Below the pieces are notes generated by a model. It saw only the letters and a program-made list of their open reading frames with translations, made no database searches and had not been told where the DNA came from. A stretch of DNA of 64,000 bases from positions 1-64,000 of the forward strand of contig JAATFB010000021.1 in NCBI GenBank assembly GCA_015655415.1, read 5' to 3'. The DNA is from Actinomycetales bacterium (lineage in GTDB: Bacteria; Actinomycetota; Actinomycetes; Actinomycetales; Microbacteriaceae). Of the stretch, positions 54,874-62,897 are shown one piece after another. The stretch's first letter is position 1, and every line of letters begins with the position of its first letter. Made by a program: the position numbers and the translations under genes.

Positions 54874-54879
54874 TACGCT
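54874..54879 (+). promoter_or_regulatory. -10 box, leaderless promoter of galM
   Basis: TACGCT is followed by 6 nt and ATG 54886. Confidence 0.55.
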
Positions 54880-54885
54880 GGTGAC

Positions 54886-55860
54886 ATGCGCGCGCCCACC
54901 GGAGACCAGTACGAGCTGACGTGCGACACGTCGGCCGGTCAGGCCACGGCGGTGATCACCCAGGTCGCGGCCGGCCTCCGGTCGTATTCCGTCGGCGGCA
55001 TAGACATCACCGAGCCGTTTCCGGCCGGCTCCACTCCGCCCTCCGCGTGCGGCATCGTGCTCGTGCCCTGGCCGAACCGCGTGAAGGATGCCACCTGGTG
55101 GCTGCGCGACGGATCGGGGTCGGTCGTCCAGCAGCGGCTGGCGATCACCGAGCCGTCGCGCGGCAACGCCATCCACGGGCTGCTGCGCTACTCGCCCTAC
55201 CTTCCCGTGCTGCGCGGCCGGGACTCGATCATGCTGGGCGCGACCGTCTACCCGCAGCCGGGCTACCCCTTCCTCCTCGACACCACCGTGCGCTACCGGC
55301 TCGGTGAGGAGGGGCTCACGGTGGAGCACGGCATCACCAACGCGGGCGAGGGGGATGCCCCCGTCGCGCTGGGCGCGCACCCGTACCTGAAGATCGGGGG
55401 CGTGCGCACCGCCGACCTCGTGCTGCGCCTGGAGGCGACCACGCACTTCGAGGTGGACGAGCGCATGAACGTGATCGCCGAGCACCCCGTGCACGGCACC
55501 GACTTCGACCTGCGCGCCGGCCGCCGCATCGGCGACCTCGACCTCGACGACGGATTCGGCGGCGTGCTGCACAGGGACGGACGTGCCGAGCATGTGCTGA
55601 CCGCACCCGACGGTCGCGCCGTGACGCTGTGGGTGGACGAGTCGTTCGGATACGTGCAGGCGTTCACGCACCGCTCCTTCGCCGCCCTTCCCGCGGGAGA
55701 GGTGGCGGTGGCCGTCGAGCCGATGACGGCTCCCGCCAATGCGCTCAACTCCGGGCAGGGCCTGCGCTGGCTGGGCCCTGGCGAGTCCCTGCGGGCGCGG
55801 TGGGGGATCTCGCCGCAGCTGACGCGACGTGCGCCGGCGACGACGGGGACCGGAGGCTGA
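54886..55860 (+). CDS. galM: aldose 1-epimerase (mutarotase-like)
   Basis: This 324-residue beta-sandwich protein shows GIVLVPWPNRVKDATW near residue 57, the catalytic His in NAIHGLLR near 98, the second His in ALGAHPYLKIGG near 165 and a late Glu in AVAVEPMTAPANALNSGQGL. These match the galactose mutarotase family of actinobacteria. It interconverts alpha and beta galactose before GalK. It is placed next to the gal regulator and has its own leaderless promoter. Confidence 0.9.
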   Translation: MRAPTGDQYELTCDTSAGQATAVITQVAAGLRSYSVGGIDITEPFPAGSTPPSACGIVLVPWPNRVKDATWWLRDGSGSVVQQRLAITEPSRGNAIHGLLRYSPYLPVLRGRDSIMLGATVYPQPGYPFLLDTTVRYRLGEEGLTVEHGITNAGEGDAPVALGAHPYLKIGGVRTADLVLRLEATTHFEVDERMNVIAEHPVHGTDFDLRAGRRIGDLDLDDGFGGVLHRDGRAEHVLTAPDGRAVTLWVDESFGYVQAFTHRSFAALPAGEVAVAVEPMTAPANALNSGQGLRWLGPGESLRARWGISPQLTRRAPATTGTGG

Positions 55861-55861
55861 G

Positions 55862-56404
55862 ATGCCCCGTCCCTCCACCACCGAGGTCGTGCTTGTCGGA
55901 GGTGTGCCCGAGCGGCTGCTCCAGGAGCTCGACCTGCTCCCCAATGTGCGCGCCGCGGGTCTGACGGGCGGCCGGGCCGACGATCCGGAGACGCGTGCAC
56001 GATCCTTCACGGCCTCCGCGCACGGCTCGTACGCGGTGCACGACGTGGACCCGCTCGGCGGCGTCGGTCGCGCCTGGACGGCATACTTCGACGAGAACAC
56101 CCCGATCGGGACGCTCGAGGTCGAGATCGAGGCCCTGATAGCGCGGCTGCGAGCCGGCTCGTCGATGCTGCCCGACTATTTCGTCGTCGTCGAGCCGGAG
56201 GCGCTGTCCGTCACCGAGCGGCACTGGTGGCTGGGAGCAGTGGCCGACGCCGCACCGAGCCGGGTCGTGCCGGCGCCCCCGAGCGCGGCAGCGATCGCCC
56301 AAGTCCTGGCGACGCTGCCGGCCGGCCGGTGGTGGCCGGATGACCTGGCGGCATGGCTGCGCGCGCTCGCGACTGTGATTCCGGACCGGGTCGGGCGCGT
56401 CTGA
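55862..56404 (+). CDS. uncharacterised 180-residue protein next to galM
   Basis: This protein begins MPRPSTTEVVLVGGVPERLL one base after the galM stop, so it is on the galM transcript. It has alpha/beta character, with VVLVGGVPERLLQELDLL and a Trp-rich RHWWLGAVADAAPSR later, then a helical C-terminus. No catalytic motif or membrane segment is recognised. The tight link with galM suggests expression together but does not define a function. Confidence 0.7.
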   Translation: MPRPSTTEVVLVGGVPERLLQELDLLPNVRAAGLTGGRADDPETRARSFTASAHGSYAVHDVDPLGGVGRAWTAYFDENTPIGTLEVEIEALIARLRAGSSMLPDYFVVVEPEALSVTERHWWLGAVADAAPSRVVPAPPSAAAIAQVLATLPAGRWWPDDLAAWLRALATVIPDRVGRV

Positions 56405-56418
56405 GGAGGGGGGCGGGG

Positions 56419-56511
56419 AATGCACGCCATCGCAGTAACGGCGGGCTGGCGATCGACGACGGGCGCTGCCGCGTCGATGCGGAGGCTCGGCAAGGCCGCC
56501 GTGGCGCGCTG
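56419..56511 (+). CDS. possible 30-residue small ORF
   Basis: ATG 56419 follows a GGAGGGGGG run and opens 30 codons (MHAIAVTAGWRSTTGAAASM...) ending at a TGA. It is basic, lies between convergent genes, and is too short to judge by codon use. Confidence 0.2.
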
Positions 56512-56524
56512 AGCGCCTTCCGCG

Positions 56525-57244
56525 TCAGTCGTCGGCGTCGTCGATCGATCCCTCCGGCCTCAGGGCGCCGCCGGTGGCCAGACGCATCAGGTCGGTGTCG
56601 AGATCGATCGACAGCTCGGATCCTCCTGCGCTGCCGTACTCGTGCTGGTAGCGCCTCCAGCCGGAGTCGCGCACCTCGCGCTCGAACCCGCTCTCCATCA
56701 GCAGGAGCAGCTCGAACGCGGCGCGGTCGATGCGTCCTTTCAGCGCCTTGTCCTGCCAGTCCTCGGTCGAGGCGAAGACCGAGGTCGGCACGCTCAGCGA
56801 GCGCAGGTAGGCGAACAGCGAGCGCATCTGCTCGTCGGCCACGAGCGCGTGCCGCGCCGTCCCCGCGGTCGCGGCGAGCAGGATGGGCTTGGCGATCAGC
56901 AGGTCGTTGTCGAGCACCTGGAAGAACGAGCTGAACAGCGCGCTCGGCGCCGCCTTGTAGACGGGGGCGCCGGCGATGACGCCGTCCGCCCCGCGCAGGG
57001 CGTCGACCGCGGCGGCGAACCGCTCTCCGAGCAGGCCCGATGACAGCGCGGCGGGGAGCTCGGGCAGGAGCTCCCTGAGATCGATCGAGTGCACCCGCAC
57101 CCGGTGTCCGCGCTCGGCCGCGATGTCGCCGACCGCGTTGGCGATGCGGTCGGCGAGCAGCTTCGTCGACGACGGGTCGCTGATTCCAGCGTTGACGACC
57201 GCGAGCCGGTACGTGGCCGGGGACGAGGAGGCGGGATCCGTCAT
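56525..57244 (-). CDS. NADPH-dependent FMN reductase, CE1759-type
   Basis: This 239-residue flavodoxin-fold protein starts with YRLAVVNAGISDPSSTKLLADRI, where the phosphate-binding loop for FMN lies, and has ADGVIAGAPVYKAAPSALFSSFF near residue 88. The region matches the FMN reductases that accompany luciferase-like monooxygenases of the CE1758 group. Its ATG is 1 bp after the stop of that monooxygenase gene, so it probably supplies reduced FMN to it. Confidence 0.87.
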   Translation of the reverse strand: MTDPASSSPATYRLAVVNAGISDPSSTKLLADRIANAVGDIAAERGHRVRVHSIDLRELLPELPAALSSGLLGERFAAAVDALRGADGVIAGAPVYKAAPSALFSSFFQVLDNDLLIAKPILLAATAGTARHALVADEQMRSLFAYLRSLSVPTSVFASTEDWQDKALKGRIDRAAFELLLLMESGFEREVRDSGWRRYQHEYGSAGGSELSIDLDTDLMRLATGGALRPEGSIDDADD

Positions 57245-57245
57245 G

Positions 57246-58439
57246 TCAGTCGAGCTCCTCCCCGAACGGCGACGCCGCGGCCGCGACGCTGTCCTGGTAT
57301 GGAGAGCCGCCGGTGACGTTGTCGCCGCGGTTGGCGTTCGGGCGCGGCTGCCGAGGCTCGGCGTCGCCGTACTTGGCCTTCACGAGGCTCGCGTGCGTGG
57401 GGGCGTCGGGAACCTCGGGGTCGCGCCGCGCCTCGAGCTCGCGACGGAGCACGGGCACCACCTCGCCGCCGAGCAGCTCGAGCTGGTCGAGCACTCTCGG
57501 CAGCGGCAGGCCCGCGTGGTCCACCAGGAACAGCTGACGCTGGTAGTCGCCGACATACTCCCGGAAGCCTAGGGTCTTGTCGATGACCTCCTGCGGGCTG
57601 CCGACGGCCAGCGGCGTCATCTGCGTGAACTCCTCCAGGGAGGGACCGTGTCCGTACACCGGGGCCTCGTCGAAGTACGGGCGGAACTCGCGCCGGGCAT
57701 CCTGTGAGGTCTTCGCGATGTAGGCCTGACCGCCGAGGCCGACGATGGCCTGCTTCGCCGTGCCGTGGCCGTAGTGCTCGAATCGCTCGCGATAGAAGCC
57801 CACCATGCGCTGGGTGTGCTCCTTCGGCCAGAAGATGTGGTTGGCGAAGAATCCGTCGCCGTAGTAGGCGGCCTGCTCGGCGATCTCCGGAGTGCGGATC
57901 GAGCCGTGCCAGACGAACGGCGGCACGTCGTCGAGCGGGCGTGGCGTGGAGGTGAAGCCCTGCAGCGGCGTGCGGAAGCGACCCTCCCAGTCCACAACGT
58001 CCTCGCGCCACAGCCTGTGCAGCAGGTTGTAGTGCTCCAGCGCCAGGGGGAGGCCCTGGCGGATGTCCTGGCCGAACCACGGATACACCGGCGCGGTGTT
58101 GCCGCGACCCAGCATGAGATCCATGCGGCCCTTCGACAGGTGCTGGAGCATCGCGTACTCCTCGGCGATGCGCACCGGGTCGTTGGTCGTGATCAGCGTG
58201 GTGGAGGTCGTGACGATGAGGCGCTTCGTCAGTGCGGCGATATGGGCCAGCAGGGTGGTGGGGGAGGAGGAGAAGAACGGCGGGTTGTGATGCTCGCCGA
58301 TGGCGAAGACGTCCAGGCCCACCTCCTCGGCTTTGAGCGCTATCTGCACGATGTCGGAGATCCGCTCCGCCTCGCTCGGCGTGACCCCGGATACCGGATC
58401 GCGCGTGATGTCGCTGACCGAGAAAACCCCGAACTGCAT
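57246..58439 (-). CDS. luciferase-like FMN-dependent monooxygenase, CE1758-type
   Basis: This 397-residue LLM-class TIM-barrel protein begins MQFGVFSVSDITRDPVSG and contains AEEVGLDVFAIGEHHNPPFF, the DPVRIAEEYAMLQHLSKGRMDL region and GRGNTAPVYPWFGQD. It pairs with the FMN reductase gene directly downstream, matching the known CE1758/CE1759 duo. The last 50 residues are polar and Pro/Asn-rich. The substrate is unknown. ATG 58439 follows GAAGGGG. Confidence 0.9.
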   Translation of the reverse strand: MQFGVFSVSDITRDPVSGVTPSEAERISDIVQIALKAEEVGLDVFAIGEHHNPPFFSSSPTTLLAHIAALTKRLIVTTSTTLITTNDPVRIAEEYAMLQHLSKGRMDLMLGRGNTAPVYPWFGQDIRQGLPLALEHYNLLHRLWREDVVDWEGRFRTPLQGFTSTPRPLDDVPPFVWHGSIRTPEIAEQAAYYGDGFFANHIFWPKEHTQRMVGFYRERFEHYGHGTAKQAIVGLGGQAYIAKTSQDARREFRPYFDEAPVYGHGPSLEEFTQMTPLAVGSPQEVIDKTLGFREYVGDYQRQLFLVDHAGLPLPRVLDQLELLGGEVVPVLRRELEARRDPEVPDAPTHASLVKAKYGDAEPRQPRPNANRGDNVTGGSPYQDSVAAAASPFGEELD

Positions 58440-58486
58440 TGGGACGACCCCTTCGGACTGGACCGGAGCGCCCGGTCGCGTGGTGC

Positions 58487-58498
58487 ATGCATTTGCAT
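58487..58498 (-). promoter_or_regulatory. AT-rich palindrome upstream of the monooxygenase
   Basis: ATGCATTTGCAT has 5-bp inverted arms and includes a TATGCA -10-like box on the minus strand. It sits about 50 nt before the start and may be a combined promoter and operator. Confidence 0.4.
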
Positions 58499-58510
58499 AG
58501 ACGTGGAACG

Positions 58511-58540
58511 CCGCGGCGGGATCGATCATTCCCGCCGCGG
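58511..58540 (-). terminator. terminator after the tetR gene
   Basis: Perfect 11-bp arms CCGCGGCGGGA (58511-58521) and TCCCGCCGCGG (58530-58540) with an 8-nt loop lie between the broken tetR gene and the downstream monooxygenase gene. Confidence 0.65.
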
Positions 58541-58640
58541 AGGGCGGCACGGTTGCGCCGCCTCGTGCCGCGGGCTCGTGCGGCCGTCCCGGTGGGGTGC
58601 TCGCGGGCCGGCGGGCCTGGCGGGCGACTGAGGGCGTGCC

Positions 58641-59269
58641 TCAGCACGATGGCGCCGCGGGCACGGCAGGTGCAGCGGCACGTGTCAGCGTGAGTGCCAG
58701 GGGCGACCCGATCAGCGCGTCCATCGCGTCCTCGATCAGCGCGTCCTCCTGTTCCGGTGCGATGCGCCGCGACGCGACGAGAGCGGCGATTCCCTGCATC
58801 GAGGCGGCGAACAGCAGCGTGAATCGCTCGCGGGAGCCGCGGTCGACGTCCCCGCCCGGCGGGATTCCCATGGCGTCGTCGAAGATCCGGAACAGGCGCA
58901 TGGCGGCGTCCTGCACGGGCCCGGCGGGCCCCGACTTGGCTGCGAACATCAGTTCGAGGAGCGCACCGTCGTCCACGGCGAAGTCCACGTACGCCCGGCC
59001 GACCTGACGGAGCCGTTCACGCACCGACCCCCGCTGCGCCAGCGCGGATCGTACCGCCGCGGTCAGGCGGGCGAAGCCCCGCTCCGCCAGCGCGTCCAGG
59101 AGCGCCTGCCGGTCGATGAAGTGGCTCCGTGGCGCCCCGTGGCTCACCCCCGCGCGGCGTGCCAGCTCTCGCAGCGACAGGCCGTCTATGCCTCCTCGCG
59201 GAGCATCTGCTCGGCCTGGCTCAGGAGCACGGCGCGCAGGTTGCCGTGATGGAAGGGACGATCCGCCAT
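58641..59269 (-). pseudogene. TetR-family regulator with a -1 frameshift
   Basis: Starting at ATG 59269 the frame reads MADRPFHHGNLRAVLLSQAE and 7 more residues, then hits TAG at 59186-59188. The next frame continues at once with IDGLSLRELARRAGVSHGAP, the classical TetR helix-turn-helix, and stays open to 58641 (C-terminal ligand domain). Adding one G near 59190 would restore a full protein of about 209 residues. The break may be a real mutation or a sequencing error. An internal GTG at 59147 could only give a protein lacking half the DNA-binding domain. Confidence 0.8.
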
Positions 59270-59275
59270 GAGGCG

Positions 59276-59281
59276 AGCCTA
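59276..59281 (-). promoter_or_regulatory. -10 box, leaderless promoter of tetR
   Basis: TAGGCT on the minus strand is followed by 6 nt and the ATG at 59269. The promoter is intact although the gene is frameshifted. Confidence 0.5.
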
Positions 59282-59295
59282 CCCGGATCTAGGCA

Positions 59296-59324
59296 TTGAC
59301 TAGCTACTAGACGATGTCTAGATT
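59296..59324 (+). promoter_or_regulatory. strong promoter with TetR-type operator
   Basis: TTGACT (59296-59301) and TAGATT (59319-59324) are exactly 17 bp apart. The palindrome CTAGAC-GAT-GTCTAG (59307-59321) lies over the spacer and -10 box, a usual repressor position. The divergent tetR gene is the likely source of the repressor. Confidence 0.68.
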
Positions 59325-59385
59325 GGTACGGCAGCCACCCACCAGCCGCGTCTCGCCAGGCGCACTCACCGACGGGACCACTCCC

Positions 59386-60033
59386 ATGGATCAGACGACC
59401 TTCCTCGTGTTCGGGGCGACCGGACGGACCGGCCATCACCTCGTGCGGCTCGCACTCGAGGAGGGCCACCGGGTCCGCGCACTGGTGCGCGACCCAGCGA
59501 GGCTCGCGATCGTCCATCCCGATCTGGAGGTCGTCAGCGGATCCATCGCCGAGAGCCCGGACCTGGACGCGCTGTTGATCGGGACGGATTTCGTGGTGGC
59601 GATGCTGGGCAACGCCGCGATGCAGCGCGAGCGCAGCATCAACGCCGAGTTCGCACGTGAGCTCGTTCCGGCCATGCGCAGGCACGGCGTCTCGCGGTTC
59701 CTCTACCAGGCGGGCGGGCTGAGCGCCCCGCCCGGCACGAGGCTGCCGCTGGCGCTCCGGCTGGTCCGCGCCAGCATCGCGCGCGCGAACACCGGCCAGC
59801 ACGAGGACAACGAGGCCGTGATGCGATACCTGGTCGACGAGGCCGCCGACATCGAATGGATCGCGCACCGGGCCGCCATCGGCTCCGACGGTCCCTCGAA
59901 GGGCGTTCTGCGACGGTCCGAGCGCAGATCCAGCATCGCGACCTTCCGAGACTGCGCCGAATACGATCTCCGCACCGTGACCGACGCGTCCGCCGTGCAC
60001 ACCTGCGATCTCAGCACCTACCACACGCCGTAG
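59386..60033 (+). CDS. NAD(P)-binding atypical SDR (NmrA-like)
   Basis: This 215-residue Rossmann protein begins MDQTTFLVFGATGRTGHHLV with the glycine-rich dinucleotide motif GATGRTG at residue 10, and has VRALVRDPARLAIVHPDL and SRFLYQAGGLSAPP. These match NmrA/biliverdin-reductase-like sensors and reductases. It diverges from the broken tetR gene and lies behind the promoter with the TetR-type palindrome, so it was probably its target. The substrate is unknown. Confidence 0.87.
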   Translation: MDQTTFLVFGATGRTGHHLVRLALEEGHRVRALVRDPARLAIVHPDLEVVSGSIAESPDLDALLIGTDFVVAMLGNAAMQRERSINAEFARELVPAMRRHGVSRFLYQAGGLSAPPGTRLPLALRLVRASIARANTGQHEDNEAVMRYLVDEAADIEWIAHRAAIGSDGPSKGVLRRSERRSSIATFRDCAEYDLRTVTDASAVHTCDLSTYHTP

Positions 60034-60261
60034 AGCCGACGTTCGGACGCCGGGCTCCCGCAGATCTCTGTGCGACCTCGTAGCGAGCACGAGAGCTCTT
60101 CCCCGGCCCTGGAGACCGTGGCGGCCCCTCCCACGGTGCCCGCGAGCGCGACGGGCGGCGCCACTGTCGATATCCGACCTCGGCGTCGCGTGCCACGGCG
60201 GGCGGACGAGCTCGACGGGCGCACGGCTCCGTGATCGTGCGTTGCGGGTTGGACTGTGGTC

Positions 60262-60696
60262 TCAGTGATCTGCGTCGTAGTGCTCGCGCAGGATTCGGAC
60301 TTCGTCCATGTGGTCCTGCGCCCAGTGTCTGAGCCGACGAGTGGTCCGGTACAGCGAGAGGCCGAGATCGGTGAGCGCATAGTCGACGGTGACGGGAACC
60401 GTCGGGGTGACGGTGCGGGTCACCAAACCGTCTCGCTCCAGAGCGCGCAGCGTCTGAGTGAGCATCTTCTGGCTCACGCCTGCGATGAGGCGCGACAGCT
60501 CCGAGTACCGCATGGCGGCGGGCTCTCCGATGCCCCCGTCAGCGTCGCCTCCGAGAGCACACAGGATCAGCACGACCCATTTGTCGGAGATCCTGTCCAG
60601 AAGTTGACGGCTCGGGCACACGGCGAGGAACGCGTTGTAGGCGTTCTTGGCCTGGTCCCGTTTCTCGGCTGCGGTCACTGTCGCCACGACGATCAC
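60262..60696 (-). CDS. HxlR-family transcriptional regulator
   Basis: This 144-residue winged-helix protein has the HxlR pattern: [20 protein letters not shown] near residue 26 with a single redox-capable Cys, [20 protein letters not shown] near 62 and [20 protein letters not shown] after it. Many HxlR proteins sense aldehydes or quinones through this Cys. The GTG start follows AAAGG. It diverges from an aldo/keto reductase, with two palindromes in between, and likely represses that gene in response to reactive compounds. Confidence 0.9.
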   Translation of the reverse strand: MIVVATVTAAEKRDQAKNAYNAFLAVCPSRQLLDRISDKWVVLILCALGGDADGGIGEPAAMRYSELSRLIAGVSQKMLTQTLRALERDGLVTRTVTPTVPVTVDYALTDLGLSLYRTTRRLRHWAQDHMDEVRILREHYDADH

Positions 60697-60713
60697 CTTT
60701 CACACGGGGCGTA

Positions 60714-60756
60714 ACGCACTCCAAAGTGCGTACTTCCCAAGAGAGAGTAACTCTCT
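60714..60756. promoter_or_regulatory. two palindromes between the HxlR and reductase genes
   Basis: ACGCACT-CCAA-AGTGCGT (60714-60731) is a perfect 7-4-7 palindrome. AGAGAGT-A-ACTCTCT (60742-60756) is a perfect 7-1-7 palindrome. Both lie in the 118-bp divergent gap and are likely regulator sites. Confidence 0.6.
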
Positions 60757-60814
60757 GATGCTGGTTGACGGAGCGGACGGATACCACCCCCGATCCACGA
60801 CGAAAGGCGGCACG

Positions 60815-61687
60815 ATGAGCACTGTCCCGACCACGCTTCCCGGCGGCACATGGAGGCTCGGCGACCACGACGTCACCCGGTTCGGATATGGCGCGATGCA
60901 ACTCGCCGGGCCCGGGGTCATGGGACCGCCCGCCGACCACGACGGTGCGATCGCAGTGCTGCGTGAAGCGGTCGAACAGGGCATCACGCACATCGACACC
61001 AGCATCGCCTACGGGCCGCGTGTGACGAACGAGCTCATCCGCGAGGCGTTGCATCCCTATCCGGAGTCGCTGTTCATCGCCACCAAAGTCGGGGCCGAAC
61101 GCGACTGGCAGGGCAACTGGCCCACGGCCCGCAAGCCCGAGGATCTTCGCGCACAGGTCCACGAAACCCTGGAGACCCTCTGGGTCGAGACCCTCGACGT
61201 GGTGAACATGCGCATGGGTGACGCCAACGGACCTCAGCCCGGATCCATCGCCGAAGCCATGGACACGCTCGCCGGGCTCCAGCAGGAGGGGCTGATCCGC
61301 CACCTCGGGGTCAGCAACGTCACCGCCGAACAGGTCGCCGAGGCGCGAGAGGTCGCCGCGATCGTGTGCGTGCAGAACATGTACAACCTCGCCCACCGGC
61401 ACGACGACGAGCTCATCGACCGACTCGCCGCCGACGGCATCGCCTACGTCCCCTTCTTCCCCCTCGGGGGTTTCAGCCCTCTCCAGTCCGAAGCGCTCTC
61501 CGCGGTCGCCGGCCGCCTGGACGCCACGCCGATGGCGGTCGCACTCGCCTGGCTGCTGCAGCGCTCCCCGAACATCCTCCTCATCCCCGGCACCTCGAAA
61601 GTAGCTCACCTGCACGAGAACATCGCCGGAGCACGACTCGCCCTCTCCGCGGAAGACGTCGCGGAGCTCGACACCATCGGCCGGTGA
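60815..61687 (+). CDS. aldo/keto reductase lacking the catalytic His
   Basis: This 290-residue AKR protein has THIDTSIAYGPRVTNELI near residue 54 (Asp, Tyr) and FIATKVGAERDWQGN near 88 (Lys). Where most AKRs have a catalytic His it reads DVVNMRMGD, with Arg at that place, as in some bacterial AKR branches (for example YdbC-like proteins). The NADPH loop LLIPGTSKVAHLHEN is present. It lies beside an HxlR regulator and is probably induced by aldehydes or quinones. Confidence 0.87.
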   Translation: MSTVPTTLPGGTWRLGDHDVTRFGYGAMQLAGPGVMGPPADHDGAIAVLREAVEQGITHIDTSIAYGPRVTNELIREALHPYPESLFIATKVGAERDWQGNWPTARKPEDLRAQVHETLETLWVETLDVVNMRMGDANGPQPGSIAEAMDTLAGLQQEGLIRHLGVSNVTAEQVAEAREVAAIVCVQNMYNLAHRHDDELIDRLAADGIAYVPFFPLGGFSPLQSEALSAVAGRLDATPMAVALAWLLQRSPNILLIPGTSKVAHLHENIAGARLALSAEDVAELDTIGR

Positions 61688-61787
61688 CCACAGGGCAGCA
61701 GGCGCACCCGGCATCGCACCCGCATTCCGGTGCGACCTTCACGTCGCCATCGGAACCTGGCGATCGCGCCGCGGCTCCGCCTTGACA

Positions 61788-61856
61788 GCGAGAGCGCGTC
61801 TTCGGCACGAGACGGCAGACCTCACCCGTCTTCTCGTGCCGAAGATGCGCTCTCGC
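61788..61856. repeat. 25-bp inverted repeat between convergent genes
   Basis: Arms 61788-61812 and 61832-61856 match at 24 of 25 positions (core GCGAGAGCGC and CTTCGGCACGAGA), the odd pair being G-T. The loop is 19 nt. It can act as a bidirectional terminator, but it is unusually long for that. Confidence 0.65.
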
Positions 61857-61903
61857 GAGGATGGCCCCGCTCCTGGACTTCGCAATGAGCTCACGACGCC
61901 CTG

Positions 61904-62803
61904 CTAGGGACGGGGCATAAATGCGTCCGACGCGGTGCGCTGCGAGGTCCGGCTTCTGGCGGCGAAGAAGGCGCGGAGCGCGTCGAGCGCCGCGGACTCG
62001 AGCCCGGGCTCGAGTCCGCGGCGAGCGAGCACGCGCACGTGCACGACGCCGAGTTCGGGCAGATCGCGGCGCACGTCTAGGCCGTGCGGCGCCACACCGG
62101 CGCTGGGCAGCACGGCGATGCCCAGACCCGCCCGCGCCGCCGCGATCACCCCCTCGACATTCCCGGACTCGGCGGTGATCTCGACGCGCCGGCCAAGCGT
62201 GCCCAGCCCCTGCAGGGCGCGCTGGCGCATGCCGCAGGGCTCGACATAGGCGACGAGTGGCACGGGCTCGGCCGCTGGCGGGGGCGTCCACCCAGGGGCG
62301 GCGAACCACCTCAGCGGCAGGGCGCCGACCTCGGTGCCCGGCACCGCGTTCCCGGTGTCGAGCACGACCGCGAGGTCGATGATCCCCTTGGCCACGGCAT
62401 CCGTCAGCTGGGTCGAGCGCTCGAGCCGGAACTGCACGAGCCGGTCCGCGTACGCCCTGCTCAGCCGGGTGAGCATCTGGGGCAGGATCTGCTCGGCCGC
62501 CGTCTCGCTCGCACCGACCGTGATCGTTCCGGCATGGCTGGCGTCGAGTCGGGCCAGAGCCTCGTCGTGAACGGCGAGGATGCGTCGCGACTCGGTCAGC
62601 AGGGCCTCCCCGGCTGCCGTGAAGCGGGCCCGCCGCCCCTCCCTGACCACTAGGGTCTGGTCGAGGCCGCGCTCTAGCCCGCGGACGTGCTGGCTCACCG
62701 TGGACTGACTCAGGTGCAACGCGGCTGCGGCGCGACCGAAGCCGCCGCACTCCGCGATCGCCACGAAGGTACGCAACTGCACGATGTCCAGCGCGTTGCT
62801 CAT
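61904..62803 (-). CDS. LysR-family transcriptional regulator
   Basis: This 299-residue protein begins MSNALDIVQLRTFVAIAECG with a standard LysR helix-turn-helix (GRAAAALHLSQSTVSQHVRGLE near residue 25) and a C-terminal effector domain with TITVGASETAAEQILPQML and VPLVAYVEPCGMRQRALQ. Its target is unknown, since it converges on the aldo/keto reductase and is followed upstream by a degraded gene. A TACCGT -10 box ends 5 nt before the ATG. Confidence 0.9.
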   Translation of the reverse strand: MSNALDIVQLRTFVAIAECGGFGRAAAALHLSQSTVSQHVRGLERGLDQTLVVREGRRARFTAAGEALLTESRRILAVHDEALARLDASHAGTITVGASETAAEQILPQMLTRLSRAYADRLVQFRLERSTQLTDAVAKGIIDLAVVLDTGNAVPGTEVGALPLRWFAAPGWTPPPAAEPVPLVAYVEPCGMRQRALQGLGTLGRRVEITAESGNVEGVIAAARAGLGIAVLPSAGVAPHGLDVRRDLPELGVVHVRVLARRGLEPGLESAALDALRAFFAARSRTSQRTASDAFMPRP

Positions 62804-62808
62804 AGGAG

Positions 62809-62814
62809 ACGGTA
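62809..62814 (-). promoter_or_regulatory. -10 box, leaderless promoter of the lysR gene
   Basis: TACCGT on the minus strand is followed by 5 nt and the ATG at 62803. Confidence 0.4.
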
Positions 62815-62852
62815 GGCGCCGGGCCTGATGCGGGCACACCGCGCCCAGTCAC

Positions 62853-62897
62853 AACCCTTCACAAGCCGACACATCAGTCATAACCCTTCACAAGCCG
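62853..62897. repeat. direct repeat AACCCTTCACAAGCCG
   Basis: The same 16 bases occur at 62853-62868 and 62882-62897, with a 29-bp period. They lie upstream of the lysR promoter and could be regulator sites or a duplication scar. Confidence 0.6.

Noticed and set aside
58641-59147. A functional short TetR protein starting at the internal GTG
   Set aside because: It would lack the first helices of the DNA-binding domain, and the intact N-terminal coding sequence lies just upstream in another frame.
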